64,000 nucleotides of DNA. Source: AWTP1-9 sp035703165 (lineage in GTDB: Bacteria; Bacteroidota; Bacteroidia; Chitinophagales; Chitinophagaceae). The stretch lies in assembly GCA_035703165.1 (NCBI GenBank), contig DASSYR010000049.1:9978-73977 (forward strand). Reading direction: 5' to 3'. Shown here in pieces: positions 17,193 through 26,786 of this stretch. The position numbers and the translations under genes were made by a program. The notes under the pieces were generated by a model that was not told the DNA's origin, did not search any database, and saw only the letters and a program-made list of their open reading frames with translations. Position 1 is the first letter of the stretch, and each line of letters begins with the position of its first letter.

Positions 17193-18071
17193 CTATTGTA
17201 TTTTTTCAATACAACTTTTTAAACTGTCTTTCCAATAAGGAATTGAAAGTTGAAACGCTTCGATAATTTTTTCTTTGTTAAGCACTGAGTAATAAGGACG
17301 TTTAGCCGGAGTCGGGTATTGTGATGAAGCTATGGGGTGAATAATACATTTACTACCAGTAATTTCTTTTATTGCTGATGCAAAGTCATACCAGCTAATA
17401 ACGCCATCGTTACTGTAATGATAAATACCAGATTTGCAAGCCACGTTCGACAAAGGGCATTTATTAACGATATGCATTATAGCAATTGCCAAATCTCCTG
17501 CATAGGTTGGTGAACCTATCTGGTCATTTACCACATTCAGTTGATCTCTTTCATTCATCAACTGTATCATTGTTTTCACAAAGTTTTTACCGTGTGAAGA
17601 ATATATCCAGGAACTTCTGATAATAATAGAATCCGGGTTAAAATGAAGGGCTTGTCTTTCTCCATCCAGTTTAGATGCTCCATAAATATTTAAAGGATTG
17701 GTTGCCGATGTCTCTTTATACGGAATGGTAGCAGAGCCATCAAAAACATAATCCGTAGAGATATGAATAAACCTGGTAGATTTTTTTTTGCAAACCGCTG
17801 CCAATACTCCAACTGCTTCTCCATTTACCTGAAATGCCAATTCTTTTTCTAATTCAGCTTTATCCACTGCTGTATAAGCAGCACAATTAATACAAAAATC
17901 GGGTCTTAGCGCTTCAAAAAAATTCCTTACCAATTCAAAATGATGAATAGGTAAATCTTCTCTTGACAAAAAAATAAATTGGTATTGGGGATAGGAGGAG
18001 GCAACGTCCCGCAATTCTTTCCCTAACTGCCCGTTGGCACCTGTAACAAGTATAACAGGCTTATCTTTCAT
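17193..18071 (-). CDS. rfbD: dTDP-4-dehydrorhamnose reductase
   Basis: This NADPH-dependent SDR of 292 residues performs the last step of dTDP-L-rhamnose synthesis. It shows the Rossmann TGANGQLG motif at the N-terminus, STDYVFDG, and the YGASKLDGE active-site Tyr-Lys pair. Its ATG overlaps the rfbC stop by one base (TAATG), so translation is probably coupled. It is the last gene of the seven-gene nucleotide-sugar operon; after it the strand changes. Confidence 0.95.
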   Translation of the reverse strand: MKDKPVILVTGANGQLGKELRDVASSYPQYQFIFLSREDLPIHHFELVRNFFEALRPDFCINCAAYTAVDKAELEKELAFQVNGEAVGVLAAVCKKKSTRFIHISTDYVFDGSATIPYKETSATNPLNIYGASKLDGERQALHFNPDSIIIRSSWIYSSHGKNFVKTMIQLMNERDQLNVVNDQIGSPTYAGDLAIAIMHIVNKCPLSNVACKSGIYHYSNDGVISWYDFASAIKEITGSKCIIHPIASSQYPTPAKRPYYSVLNKEKIIEAFQLSIPYWKDSLKSCIEKIQ

Positions 18072-18631
18072 TAGTTTTCAAAAACAAAATTGTTTTTACA
18101 ATTTTTAAATGCAGGATAATTTTTATCCTTTTCCGAAATAATAGCTTTCTCAAAAGGTATTCGCCAATTGATATTCAAATCAGAATCACTCAGCAAAATC
18201 CCTGCTTCGCTTTCTTTATGATAAAAGGCATCACACTTATAAAATACTTCCGCTGTTTGGCTTAATACACTATACCCATGAGCAAATCCTTTAGGTACTA
18301 ATAATTGCTTTTTATTCTCAGCAGACAATTCAATGGCATAAACCTTACCAAAAGTTGGAGAACCCTGTCGAATATCAACAACTACATCCAGTATAGTTCC
18401 CGATAGCACCCGAATCAGTTTTGTTTGCGCATGCGGCATCAACTGGTAATGCAATCCGCGTACAACGCCGTATGAAGATTGGGCCTGGTTATCCTGCACA
18501 AAGTTTATGTAAACACCTTCTTTCTCAAATAGTCCTTCATTATAACTTTCATAAAAGTATCCCCTGTTATCTTTAAAAATAACCGGCTCAAAAATTAATA
18601 AACCGGGGAATTCTGTCTTGGTAAACGGCAT
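18071..18631 (-). CDS. rfbC: dTDP-4-dehydrorhamnose 3,5-epimerase
   Basis: The 186-residue cupin enzyme epimerises dTDP-4-keto-6-deoxyglucose at C3 and C5. Diagnostic stretches are FKDNRGYFYESYN near 20, QDNQAQSSYGVVRGLHYQ (catalytic His in GLHYQ), and VPKGFAHGYSVLS. Length is normal for RmlC. It lies between rfbB (73 bp upstream) and rfbD (1-bp overlap). Confidence 0.95.
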   Translation of the reverse strand: MPFTKTEFPGLLIFEPVIFKDNRGYFYESYNEGLFEKEGVYINFVQDNQAQSSYGVVRGLHYQLMPHAQTKLIRVLSGTILDVVVDIRQGSPTFGKVYAIELSAENKKQLLVPKGFAHGYSVLSQTAEVFYKCDAFYHKESEAGILLSDSDLNINWRIPFEKAIISEKDKNYPAFKNCKNNFVFEN

Positions 18632-18704
18632 TTTATTGTAAGATGTTTGTTATGTGTATATAGATATTTACAAATTTATCTGCTCATTTTTCGCTCATAA
18701 TTTT

Positions 18705-19757
18705 TCATCTCTTAGCATACATTTCCTCATAATAATGTTGATAATCTCCGCTGGTTACGTGTTTCACCCATTCCTCATTTGCCAAATACCAATCTACTGT
18801 TTTTTCAAGTCCTTCTTCAAATTGCAGCGATGGCGACCAACCTAATTCCTTATTGAGTTTGGTAGCATCAATAGCATACCGTAAATCATGGCCGGGCCTG
18901 TCTGTAACATATGTAATCAGTCTCGCAGATTCACCTTCAGGTCTTCCAAGTTTTTTATCCATAATTTTACATAACAGTCGAACCAAATCTATGTTTTTCC
19001 ATTCATTAAAGCCACCCACGTTATAACTCTCACCTGTCTTTCCCTTATGAAAAATTATATCAATTGCCCGGGCATGATCTTCAACATAAAGCCAATCTCT
19101 TACATTTTCCCCTTTCCCATATACAGGCAGTGGTTTATTATTTTTGATATTATTAATCATTAAAGGAATTAGTTTTTCAGGGAAATGATGGGAACCATAA
19201 TTGTTGGAGCAATTACTTATTACTACCGGTAACCCGTATGTATCATGATATGCCATTACAAAATGATCCGAAGCTGCCTTTGAAGCGGAATAAGGCGAGT
19301 GCGGGTCGTAGGGAGTTTTTTCGGTAAAAAAGCCCGTCTCATTTAAAGACCCATATACTTCATCTGTAGAAACATGATAAAATAGTTTCCCCTTGTAATT
19401 ATCTTTCCAGTTATTTTTGCAGGCATTTAATAAAATTACGGTTCCCAACACATTGGTTTTTACAAATTGTAAGGGATCGGATATAGAACGGTCAACGTGG
19501 CTCTCTGCTGCCAGATGAATTACGGCTTCAAATTGATGTTTCTGGAAAATAGAATTTATAAATGTTTCATCCGTAATGTCTCCTTTAATAAAACTATAAT
19601 TAGATTTATCCTGGATATCTTTCAGATTCTCCAGGTTACCTGCATAAGTCAGCGCATCTAAATTATAAATGTGATAATCGGGGTACTTATTTACAAATAA
19701 CCTTACTACATGCGAACCAATAAAACCGGCCCCTCCCGTTATTAAAATTTTTTTCAT
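18705..19757 (-). CDS. rfbB: dTDP-glucose 4,6-dehydratase
   Basis: The 350-residue extended SDR converts dTDP-glucose to dTDP-4-keto-6-deoxyglucose with bound NAD. Motifs: TGGAGFIGSH at residue 7, STDEVYG (catalytic Thr-Asp-Glu), YSASKAASDH (Tyr-Lys) and NCSNNYG. The start codon shares one base with the stop of the upstream TviB-type dehydrogenase (both at 19757), indicating co-transcription. rfbA, the thymidylyltransferase that would supply its substrate, is not in this operon. Confidence 0.96.
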   Translation of the reverse strand: MKKILITGGAGFIGSHVVRLFVNKYPDYHIYNLDALTYAGNLENLKDIQDKSNYSFIKGDITDETFINSIFQKHQFEAVIHLAAESHVDRSISDPLQFVKTNVLGTVILLNACKNNWKDNYKGKLFYHVSTDEVYGSLNETGFFTEKTPYDPHSPYSASKAASDHFVMAYHDTYGLPVVISNCSNNYGSHHFPEKLIPLMINNIKNNKPLPVYGKGENVRDWLYVEDHARAIDIIFHKGKTGESYNVGGFNEWKNIDLVRLLCKIMDKKLGRPEGESARLITYVTDRPGHDLRYAIDATKLNKELGWSPSLQFEEGLEKTVDWYLANEEWVKHVTSGDYQHYYEEMYAKR

Positions 19758-21049
19758 TATAAACTCCAGTAATCAAGTTTTAAAATTTTATTTCTGTATA
19801 TGCCTTTTAAGTCAGCAAGCAAAGCTCCTGGATTCGTTATAGATAAATAATAATCTTCCGTAAAATTATTTTTAAAAACATCGTGTCCAACTGCGAGGAT
19901 TACCGCATCATATCCTTTTCCTACATCAGTTGCCATATCCAGCCCGTACTCATGCTTTACTTCTCCGGCTACAGCATGTGGATCATAGAAATCTACGCTG
20001 AGAGAATAACTCTTTAATTCTCTTACCAATTCAGCCACCTTCGAATTTCGAATATCACTCACATTCTCTTTAAACGTGGCGCCTAACACCAGCACTTTAG
20101 CAGACGAAACAACTCTTTCCTTTCTTATAATGTGTTGTATTACTTTTTTGGCAACATGCGCCGGCATTTCATCGTTTACAAATCTGCCTGCCGCAATTAC
20201 CCTTGAATTATACCCAAGTTGCTGCGCCTTATAGGTAAGATAATAAGGATCCACTCCAATGCAATGCCCGCCAACAAGTCCGGGTGTATATTTATGGAAG
20301 TTCCATTTTGTACCAGCCGCATCCATTACATCTGAAGTATTAATACCTACTAAATCAAAGATTATTGATAGTTCATTCATTAGTGAAATATTCAAATCTC
20401 TTTGTGTATTTTCTATAATTTTTGCAGCCTCTGCTACTTTGATTGTGGGGGACTTGTGCACACCTGCCGCTATCACAATTTCATATACCTTGGCAATTTC
20501 ACTCAATGCTTCGGCATCCGAGCCACTAACTATTTTAACGGTATTACCAAGTGTATGTACTTTGTCCCCGGGATTAATTCTTTCCGGCGAATATCCCAGT
20601 TTAAAATCGCTTCCCAATTTTAATCCGGAAACCTTTTCAATTACGGGCAAACAATCTTCTTCCGTACACCCGGGATAAGTAGTTGATTCAAACACTACAT
20701 AATCTCCCTTTTTGATTACCCTTCCTATAGTCTCAGAAGCGGTGAGCAAAGAGGTAAGATCGGGTACTTTGTGATCATCCACAGGTGTAGGAACTGCTAC
20801 TACAAAAAAGTTTGCTTCTTTTAAAACATTTACATCTTCTGTAAAAACAATATCTGTGTTTTTAAAGGCTTCTTTATTAATTTCCCGGCTGGGATCAATA
20901 CCCTGCCTCAGCAACTTGATACGTTCGCTATTTATATCAAATCCAATAACAGCAATTTTTTTTGCAAATTCCAATGCTATCGGCAGTCCAACATAACCCA
21001 ATCCAATTACGGCAAGTTTATATTCCTTATTTATTAATTGCTGATACAT
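19757..21049 (-). CDS. UDP-N-acetyl-hexosamine 6-dehydrogenase, TviB/WbpO type
   Basis: The 430-residue nucleotide-sugar dehydrogenase oxidises C6 of a UDP-N-acetylhexosamine to the uronic acid using two NAD+. It has an N-terminal GLGYVGLP dinucleotide fold, ESTTYPGCTEE near 122, SPERINPGDK near 155, AEAAKIIENTQRDLNI, and the catalytic cysteine in GGHCIGVDPYYL. These match the TviB/WbpO branch (UDP-GlcNAc or UDP-GalNAc) rather than the UDP-glucose enzyme encoded two genes upstream. GlcNAc versus GalNAc specificity cannot be read by eye. Confidence 0.87.
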   Translation of the reverse strand: MYQQLINKEYKLAVIGLGYVGLPIALEFAKKIAVIGFDINSERIKLLRQGIDPSREINKEAFKNTDIVFTEDVNVLKEANFFVVAVPTPVDDHKVPDLTSLLTASETIGRVIKKGDYVVFESTTYPGCTEEDCLPVIEKVSGLKLGSDFKLGYSPERINPGDKVHTLGNTVKIVSGSDAEALSEIAKVYEIVIAAGVHKSPTIKVAEAAKIIENTQRDLNISLMNELSIIFDLVGINTSDVMDAAGTKWNFHKYTPGLVGGHCIGVDPYYLTYKAQQLGYNSRVIAAGRFVNDEMPAHVAKKVIQHIIRKERVVSSAKVLVLGATFKENVSDIRNSKVAELVRELKSYSLSVDFYDPHAVAGEVKHEYGLDMATDVGKGYDAVILAVGHDVFKNNFTEDYYLSITNPGALLADLKGIYRNKILKLDYWSL

Positions 21050-21142
21050 TTATAAAACCGGGTTACTTGATTGTTTAATGATTATTGATAAATCCCTTTT
21101 TGAAGCACTCACCATGTACCACCCTTCATTTATAATTGCCTG

Positions 21143-22126
21143 CTATTTCATACTTACAAATTCCTTGGGCGACTTAACCAAATCTTCCTTAGGTAAAGAT
21201 TTAAAATAATCATAAGTAATTTTTAATCCTTTGGCACGATCTATTCTGGGTTCCCATCCTAAAATTTGTCTTGCTTTTGTAATATCAGGTTGCCGTTGCC
21301 TGGGATCATCAATTGGCAGCTGTTTGTAAACAATTTTTTGTTTCGAACCGGTTAAAGCAATTACTTCTTCTGCAAAATCTTTTAAAGAAATTTCATTAGG
21401 ATTGCCAATGTTCATTGGTAAACTGTAATCACTAAGCAACAAGCGGTAAATTCCTTCCACTAAATCATCTACAAAACAAAAACTTCTTGTTTGGCTTCCA
21501 TCCCCAAAAACTGTTAAATCTTCGCCACGCAAAGCCTGCCCGATAAATGCCGGCAAAGCCCTGCCATCATTCAAACGCATACGTGGACCGTATGTATTAA
21601 AAATACGTACAATCCTCGTTTCTACTCCATGAAAGTTATGGTAAGCCATTGTTATCGCTTCCTGGAATCTTTTTGCTTCATCGTAAACGCCACGAGGACC
21701 AACGGGGTTCACATTACCCCAATATTCCTCATTTTGAGGATGCACAAGCGGATCTCCATATACCTCAGAGGTGGAAGCTACCAGTATTCTTGCTTTTTTT
21801 TCTTTGGCAAGGCCTAAACAATTATGCGTACCTAAAGAACCTACTTTTAATGTTTGAATAGGGATTTTTAAATAATCAATCGGACTGGCGGGGGAAGCAA
21901 AATGTAAAATATAATCTAACTTACCCGGAACATGAATGAATTTTGTTACATCATGATGATAAAACTCAAATTGTTCCAACTTAAAAAGGTGTTCAATATT
22001 TTTTAAATCGCCGGTTATTAAATTATCCATAGCAATAACATGGCACCCTTCCTTAACAAACCGATCGCATAGGTGTGAACCTAAAAATCCGGCAGCTCCT
22101 GTAATTAACACTCTTTTTGTAGCCAT
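21143..22126 (-). CDS. UDP-glucuronate decarboxylase (UDP-xylose synthase)
   Basis: The 327-residue extended SDR converts UDP-glucuronate to UDP-xylose. It shows TGAAGFLGSHLCDR at the N-terminus, HFASPASP, STSEVYGDP, the YDEAKRFQE Tyr-Lys motif, and NTYGPRM followed by DGRALPAFI, all typical of UXS. The UDP-glucose dehydrogenase that makes its substrate is encoded 12 bp upstream, so the pair forms a UDP-Glc to UDP-Xyl branch. Confidence 0.92.
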   Translation of the reverse strand: MATKRVLITGAAGFLGSHLCDRFVKEGCHVIAMDNLITGDLKNIEHLFKLEQFEFYHHDVTKFIHVPGKLDYILHFASPASPIDYLKIPIQTLKVGSLGTHNCLGLAKEKKARILVASTSEVYGDPLVHPQNEEYWGNVNPVGPRGVYDEAKRFQEAITMAYHNFHGVETRIVRIFNTYGPRMRLNDGRALPAFIGQALRGEDLTVFGDGSQTRSFCFVDDLVEGIYRLLLSDYSLPMNIGNPNEISLKDFAEEVIALTGSKQKIVYKQLPIDDPRQRQPDITKARQILGWEPRIDRAKGLKITYDYFKSLPKEDLVKSPKEFVSMK

Positions 22127-22138
22127 TATTTACAAATA

Positions 22139-23449
22139 TTATTGTGTTACTGCTCTACGGCCGACACTTTCATAGTGAAAGCCCATATCCCGCATTTGCT
22201 TAAGATCAAACAAATTTCGTCCGTCAAATATCACTTTATTCTTAAGCAAGGTTGCTATTTTTTCAAATTCAGGAGTTCGAAACTCACTCCATTCGGTTGC
22301 GATAATCAACGCATCAGCTCCTTTTAACGCATCATATTGTCCCTCTGCCATTTCAATTTTGTTACCCAGCAGTGTTTTTACATTTTTCATCGCTTCGGGA
22401 TCAAAGGCTACGATAGTTGCGCCTTCTGCCACTAGTGCATCAATCATATACAAGGCAGGAGCTTCCCGTATATCATCCGTATTTGGTTTAAAAGCTAATC
22501 CCCACAAAGCAAAACGTTTCCCTTTAAGACTGCCAAAATAGCTTTTTATTTTAGGTATTAAATGTAATCTTTGTTCTTCATTTACGTTTATTACCGCCTT
22601 TAATACTTTGAAATTGTAGTTTACTTCGCCGGAAGATTTAACTAAGGCCTTTACGTCTTTAGGAAAACAACTACCGCCATATCCAATGCCGGGAAACAAA
22701 AACCGTTTACCAATACGTTCATCGCTTCCAATACCTCTTCGAACCATATCTACATCAGCTCCAAGCAGTTCGCACAACGCCGCTATTTCATTCATAAATG
22801 TGATTTTAGTAGCCAGAAAGGAATTGGCTGCATATTTGGTGAGCTCCGCTGATTTTTCATCCATAAAAATTATGGGATTTCCCTGGCGTACAAAAGGAGC
22901 ATACAAATCACCCATTACTTTTTTTGCTCTTTCAGATGAAGTTCCAATAATAACTCTGTCAGGCTTCATAAAATCATCTACTGCTACACCCTCTCTTAAA
23001 AATTCCGGGTTGGAAACCACATCAAAATCACCTTTATAATTTTTGCTAATCGCTGTATAAACTTTATCTGAAGTGCCAACAGGCACTGTACTTTTATCTA
23101 CAATTACTTTATAATCTTTTATAATTTTTCCCAGCTCTTCAGCTACACCAAGAACATATTTTAATTCTGCATTTCCATTTTCATCAGGGGGTGTAGGCAA
23201 AGCCAAAAAAATAATCAAAGCATCTTTAACCCCCTCTTCAAGACTGGTGGTAAACTTTAAACGGGATTCTTTAAGATTTCTTAGAAAAATTTTTTCAAGG
23301 CCGGGCTCGTAAATGGTTATTTCTCCATTACTTAATTTCTCAATCTTACTTTTATCAATATCTATACAGGTAACCAAATTGCCTGTTTCTGCAAAACAGG
23401 TTCCGGTAACCAATCCAACGTACCCGGTTCCTACAACTGCTATTTTCAT
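22139..23449 (-). CDS. ugd: UDP-glucose 6-dehydrogenase
   Basis: The 436-residue enzyme oxidises UDP-glucose to UDP-glucuronate. Motifs: VGTGYVGLVTG NAD fold at the N-terminus, DKSTVPVGT, NPEFLREG, the active-site cysteine in YGGSCFPKDV, and the C-terminal FKPNTDDIREAP. It sits between the aminotransferase gene and the UXS gene in the nucleotide-sugar operon. Confidence 0.95.
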   Translation of the reverse strand: MKIAVVGTGYVGLVTGTCFAETGNLVTCIDIDKSKIEKLSNGEITIYEPGLEKIFLRNLKESRLKFTTSLEEGVKDALIIFLALPTPPDENGNAELKYVLGVAEELGKIIKDYKVIVDKSTVPVGTSDKVYTAISKNYKGDFDVVSNPEFLREGVAVDDFMKPDRVIIGTSSERAKKVMGDLYAPFVRQGNPIIFMDEKSAELTKYAANSFLATKITFMNEIAALCELLGADVDMVRRGIGSDERIGKRFLFPGIGYGGSCFPKDVKALVKSSGEVNYNFKVLKAVINVNEEQRLHLIPKIKSYFGSLKGKRFALWGLAFKPNTDDIREAPALYMIDALVAEGATIVAFDPEAMKNVKTLLGNKIEMAEGQYDALKGADALIIATEWSEFRTPEFEKIATLLKNKVIFDGRNLFDLKQMRDMGFHYESVGRRAVTQ

Positions 23450-23463
23450 CAGGTTTATTTATT

Positions 23464-24594
23464 TTATTTATCTATAAATTCCAAAACTTTTTTAGTTATC
23501 AGCAACAATTGTTCTTCGTCTAACTCTGTATGAATGGGCAACGAAATTACCCTCTCCGTTAACCAATCTGTTGTCTTTAAGTCAACACCCCCTCCTCCAA
23601 ATGTGGCAAACATTTTTTGACGATGGCAGGGCACTGGATAATACAACATAGAAGGAATTTTACTATCGGCTAAAAAAAGCTGTAATCCATCTCTGTCCAC
23701 ATCTTCTAATAACAAAGTGTATTGATGAAAAGCATGTTTACCATAATTTGCCCTGTACGGTATCGTTATTTTAGAGTGCCCTTTAAAAGCCTTGTCATAA
23801 AAATCGGCAACCTGTGTTCGTGCTTCAATATATTCATCCAAATGCTTCAGTTTTATACCTAATATAGCTGCCTGTATCGCATCTAACCGTGAATTACAAC
23901 CAACCATATCATGATAGTAACGAATTTTTTGCCCGTGATTGGCAATCATCCTTAATTTTTCCGCCAGTAAATCATCATCTGTAAACATTGCTCCGCCATC
24001 TCCATAACAACCAAGATTTTTAGACGGGTAAAAAGACGTACATCCAATCTGCCCCATAGAACCTGTTTTCTTCTTTGTCCCATTTCCAAATGTATAAACG
24101 CCTCCAATTGCCTGTGCATTATCTTCAATAACAAATAAATTATATTCATTGGCGATAGCCATTATTTCTTCCATAGGTGCAGCATGGCCATAAAGGTGAA
24201 CAGGTACAATGGCTTTTGTTTTTGGAGTAATAGCCTTCCGAACAGCGTCAGGCTCAATACAGAACGTCTTAGCATCTACCTCTACAAACACAGGCTTTAA
24301 TCGCAGCAAAGCAATCACTTCAACGGTTGCTATATAAGTAAAAGAGGGACATATTACCTCATCCCCAGGCTGCAACTCAAGCGCCATCATTGCAATCTGC
24401 AAAGCATCAGTACCATTGGCGCAGGGAATTACATGTTTGCTACCGTTATAGGCCGCCAAATCCGTAGCAAATTGCTGCACGTATTTGCCCCCTATAAAAA
24501 TGGAGCTATCCAGAACATCTAAAATAGCTGCATCAACCTGGCTCTTTATTTTAAGGTATTGCGTCCTGGTGTCCACCATCTGTATAGGTCTCAT
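23464..24594 (-). CDS. DegT/DnrJ/EryC1 sugar aminotransferase, WbpE-like
   Basis: The 376-residue PLP enzyme has ANGTDALQIA (phosphate site), EDNAQAIGG, and the Schiff-base lysine in YPSKNLGCYGDGGA. The overall pattern, including PSFTYIATVE and HGQKIRYYH-x-VGCNSRLD, closely resembles WbpE, which aminates UDP-2-acetamido-3-keto-glucuronate. That fits the TviB-type dehydrogenase in the same operon, but the intervening oxidase (WbpB) and acetyltransferase (WbpD) are not in the window, so the product stays open. It is the first gene of the operon, preceded by an exact -7 element. Confidence 0.85.
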   Translation of the reverse strand: MRPIQMVDTRTQYLKIKSQVDAAILDVLDSSIFIGGKYVQQFATDLAAYNGSKHVIPCANGTDALQIAMMALELQPGDEVICPSFTYIATVEVIALLRLKPVFVEVDAKTFCIEPDAVRKAITPKTKAIVPVHLYGHAAPMEEIMAIANEYNLFVIEDNAQAIGGVYTFGNGTKKKTGSMGQIGCTSFYPSKNLGCYGDGGAMFTDDDLLAEKLRMIANHGQKIRYYHDMVGCNSRLDAIQAAILGIKLKHLDEYIEARTQVADFYDKAFKGHSKITIPYRANYGKHAFHQYTLLLEDVDRDGLQLFLADSKIPSMLYYPVPCHRQKMFATFGGGGVDLKTTDWLTERVISLPIHTELDEEQLLLITKKVLEFIDK

Positions 24595-24628
24595 AATAAA
24601 CGGGTTAAATTCAATACTTTCAGGAGCG

Positions 24629-24636
24629 CAAAATTA
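24629..24636 (-). promoter_or_regulatory. Predicted -7 element for the nucleotide-sugar operon
   Basis: The minus strand reads TAATTTTG, an exact TAnnTTTG match, 34 bp upstream of the aminotransferase ATG, in the gap between this operon and the divergent waaA. No clear -33 TTG was seen. Confidence 0.45.
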
Positions 24637-24704
24637 AGGAAATATAGGTTGGATGAAAGATTGCCTTTAGATTTGTTGAAATTTAACAGTTATCCCAAAC
24701 AAAG

Positions 24705-26000
24705 ATGCTTTTTCTTTATAATCTTTTTTTGCTTTTTTATCGTTTAGGAATAATTATAGCCGCTCTTTGGAACCCTAAAGCCAGAAATTGGGTTACCGGA
24801 AGAAAAAACATTTTTGAAAACCTTGGGGAACAATTACATAACAATAAAGGAGCCGGGAAAAAGATTATTTGGTTTCACTGTGCCTCGTTAGGCGAATTTG
24901 AACAAGGAAGGCCTGTAATAGAAAAAATAAAACATCATCAGCCCGACTCCAAGATCTTACTAACATTTTTTTCGCCTAGTGGATATGAAGTACAAAAGAA
25001 TTATGCGGTTGCCGATTGGGTTTATTATTTACCAATTGATTCAGCAACCAATGCCAGGCGATTTTTAGACATCGTAAATCCATCACTTGTCATCTTTGTT
25101 AAATATGAATTTTGGTATTATTATCTGTACGAAATAAAAAAAAGAAATATACCTTCTTTGTTAATTTCTGCCATTTTCTTAAAAAAACATCCTTTTTTTC
25201 ACTGGTATGGAAGCCTGCATAAAAAGATGTTACAAAACTTTCAGCATGTTTTTGTACAAAATAACGCTTCCAAAAATTTACTATCCGGTATAGGATTTAT
25301 CAATAAGGTAACCGTAAGTGGCGACACAAGATTTGACCGGGTAATTGAAATTGCTGAAAATTTTGAACCCATACCTACCATTGAAGTTTTTATTGGCGAT
25401 TGCAGTAAAATTATTGTAGCCGGAAGTACCTGGCCGGAAGACGAAGAAGAAATGAATCATTACGCCAATACACATACTGACGTAAAATTTATTATTGCTC
25501 CTCATGAAATTGATGAAGAACATCTTTCGGAAATTGAGAAATTGTTTAAATATTCGATTCGCTATTCCCGCTTACAAGTTACGAATCACACGATGATAGA
25601 AACCGAACACAAAAAACAGGAAAACCATAACGTTTTAATCATTGACAATATCGGTATGCTTTCCAAATTATATAAATATGCTTCCATTGCCTTTGTGGGG
25701 GGCGGATTTGAAACAGAAGGAGTACATAATGTACTGGAGGCAGCAGTTTACGGCAAACCGGTTGTATATGGCCCTGTATTTGCCAATTATGCCGAAGCGG
25801 TAGAATTAGAAGATTGTGGCGGCGGTATAGTTGTAAACAGCGCCCTGGAATTTGAAGAAAAAATAAACACGTTGTTTAGTGATGAAACCCTATACAAACA
25901 ATGCTGTGAAGCCTCGTTGAAATACGTGTATGCTAATAAAGGAGCAACTGAAAAAATTATGAATTATATTTATAAAAACCGCCTTCTTACCAAATCATAA
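24705..26000 (+). CDS. waaA: 3-deoxy-D-manno-octulosonic acid (Kdo) transferase
   Basis: The 431-residue GT30 enzyme adds Kdo from CMP-Kdo to lipid A precursor at the inner membrane. It has a hydrophobic N-terminal anchor (about residues 3-22), HCASLGEFEQG (GT30 signature with the catalytic Glu), ISAIFLKKHPFF, and the donor-binding FVGGGFETEGVHNVLEA near 332. Its end overlaps the 3' end of the convergent unknown gene by 31 bp. Length is typical for WaaA. Confidence 0.93.
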   Translation: MLFLYNLFLLFYRLGIIIAALWNPKARNWVTGRKNIFENLGEQLHNNKGAGKKIIWFHCASLGEFEQGRPVIEKIKHHQPDSKILLTFFSPSGYEVQKNYAVADWVYYLPIDSATNARRFLDIVNPSLVIFVKYEFWYYYLYEIKKRNIPSLLISAIFLKKHPFFHWYGSLHKKMLQNFQHVFVQNNASKNLLSGIGFINKVTVSGDTRFDRVIEIAENFEPIPTIEVFIGDCSKIIVAGSTWPEDEEEMNHYANTHTDVKFIIAPHEIDEEHLSEIEKLFKYSIRYSRLQVTNHTMIETEHKKQENHNVLIIDNIGMLSKLYKYASIAFVGGGFETEGVHNVLEAAVYGKPVVYGPVFANYAEAVELEDCGGGIVVNSALEFEEKINTLFSDETLYKQCCEASLKYVYANKGATEKIMNYIYKNRLLTKS

Positions 26001-26707
26001 AGGTTCTTAACCGCTTTTTTCTCCATGTCCCATCCCAACTTTAATTTTAATTCTCTTTCCATCCAATACTGTGCTTCCTGAAAGCCGGGAAAAGCATTAA
26101 TTGTTTTAATGCTTCGTTCGTACATCATTTCATCTCCCCTGAATAATTCATCAATAAACACAAAACGTTCGTTAATGCCAATAGCCTTTTTCAAGTCAGC
26201 TATAGGCGTAGATTTTAAATGATCTACCATCTCTTTTTTTTCTTCCTTCAATTTATCATTAAGAGATTCTGGGGCAATATTTATTGATTCGTTTATTTCT
26301 TTTTGTGGAACCTGGTGCAAACCTGGTGAAGGTATAGATGGTTTTTCTTCCTGAACAACCTTATAACCAGCCGAAGACCTGCCCCGCAAACTGCTTTTAT
26401 TAACCATAGTAGCCTTACGCTTAATGTCTTCCAGTTCGGCCTCTATTTCGGCCTCGTCAACTTTTAAAACTTCAATAATTTTTTCTTCATTTTGAACAGG
26501 GGGAACAACATTTAGCTTACTAACAACAGATGGGGCTGTGGTTTTGATTACGGTAACCTTGCCACTGGGTGACGACTCGCCAAACCGGCCCTGGTTTTGC
26601 ATTAACTCCGCCCTCAACAGCTCTACCGTAAGGAGAATTTGCTGAGTATCTGCCTTGTCAGTATAAAGTTGTTGTAATTTTTGGATTAGAGTGCCTAATC
26701 GTTCCAT
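25970..26707 (-). CDS. Unknown protein with conserved C-terminal domain
   Basis: This 245-residue cytosolic-looking protein has no signal peptide. It has a helical N-terminus (residues 1-40), a low-complexity charged middle (40-165, with EEKIIEVLKVDEAEIEAELEDIK) and a compact C-terminal part (about 170-245) containing LKKAIGINERFVFIDELFRGD. That C-terminal motif is familiar from uncharacterised Bacteroidota proteins, but I know of no function. It is divergent from tdk (80 bp apart) and overlaps waaA tail-to-tail by 31 bp. Confidence 0.7.
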   Translation of the reverse strand: MERLGTLIQKLQQLYTDKADTQQILLTVELLRAELMQNQGRFGESSPSGKVTVIKTTAPSVVSKLNVVPPVQNEEKIIEVLKVDEAEIEAELEDIKRKATMVNKSSLRGRSSAGYKVVQEEKPSIPSPGLHQVPQKEINESINIAPESLNDKLKEEKKEMVDHLKSTPIADLKKAIGINERFVFIDELFRGDEMMYERSIKTINAFPGFQEAQYWMERELKLKLGWDMEKKAVKNLYDLVRRRFL

Positions 26708-26786
26708 GGATTTGAATTACTTTTGACCGCTTATCAAATTTTATTGTTTAAAGATACAAACACTTTGCCATAAATTTCAGTTAAAG

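Noticed and set aside
18654..18845. A plus-strand frame at the rfbB-rfbC junction
   Set aside because: It mostly overlaps the end of rfbB and has odd composition; no ribosome binding site.
22686..23039. A 117-codon plus-strand frame inside ugd
   Set aside because: Shadow of a strongly conserved gene on the other strand.
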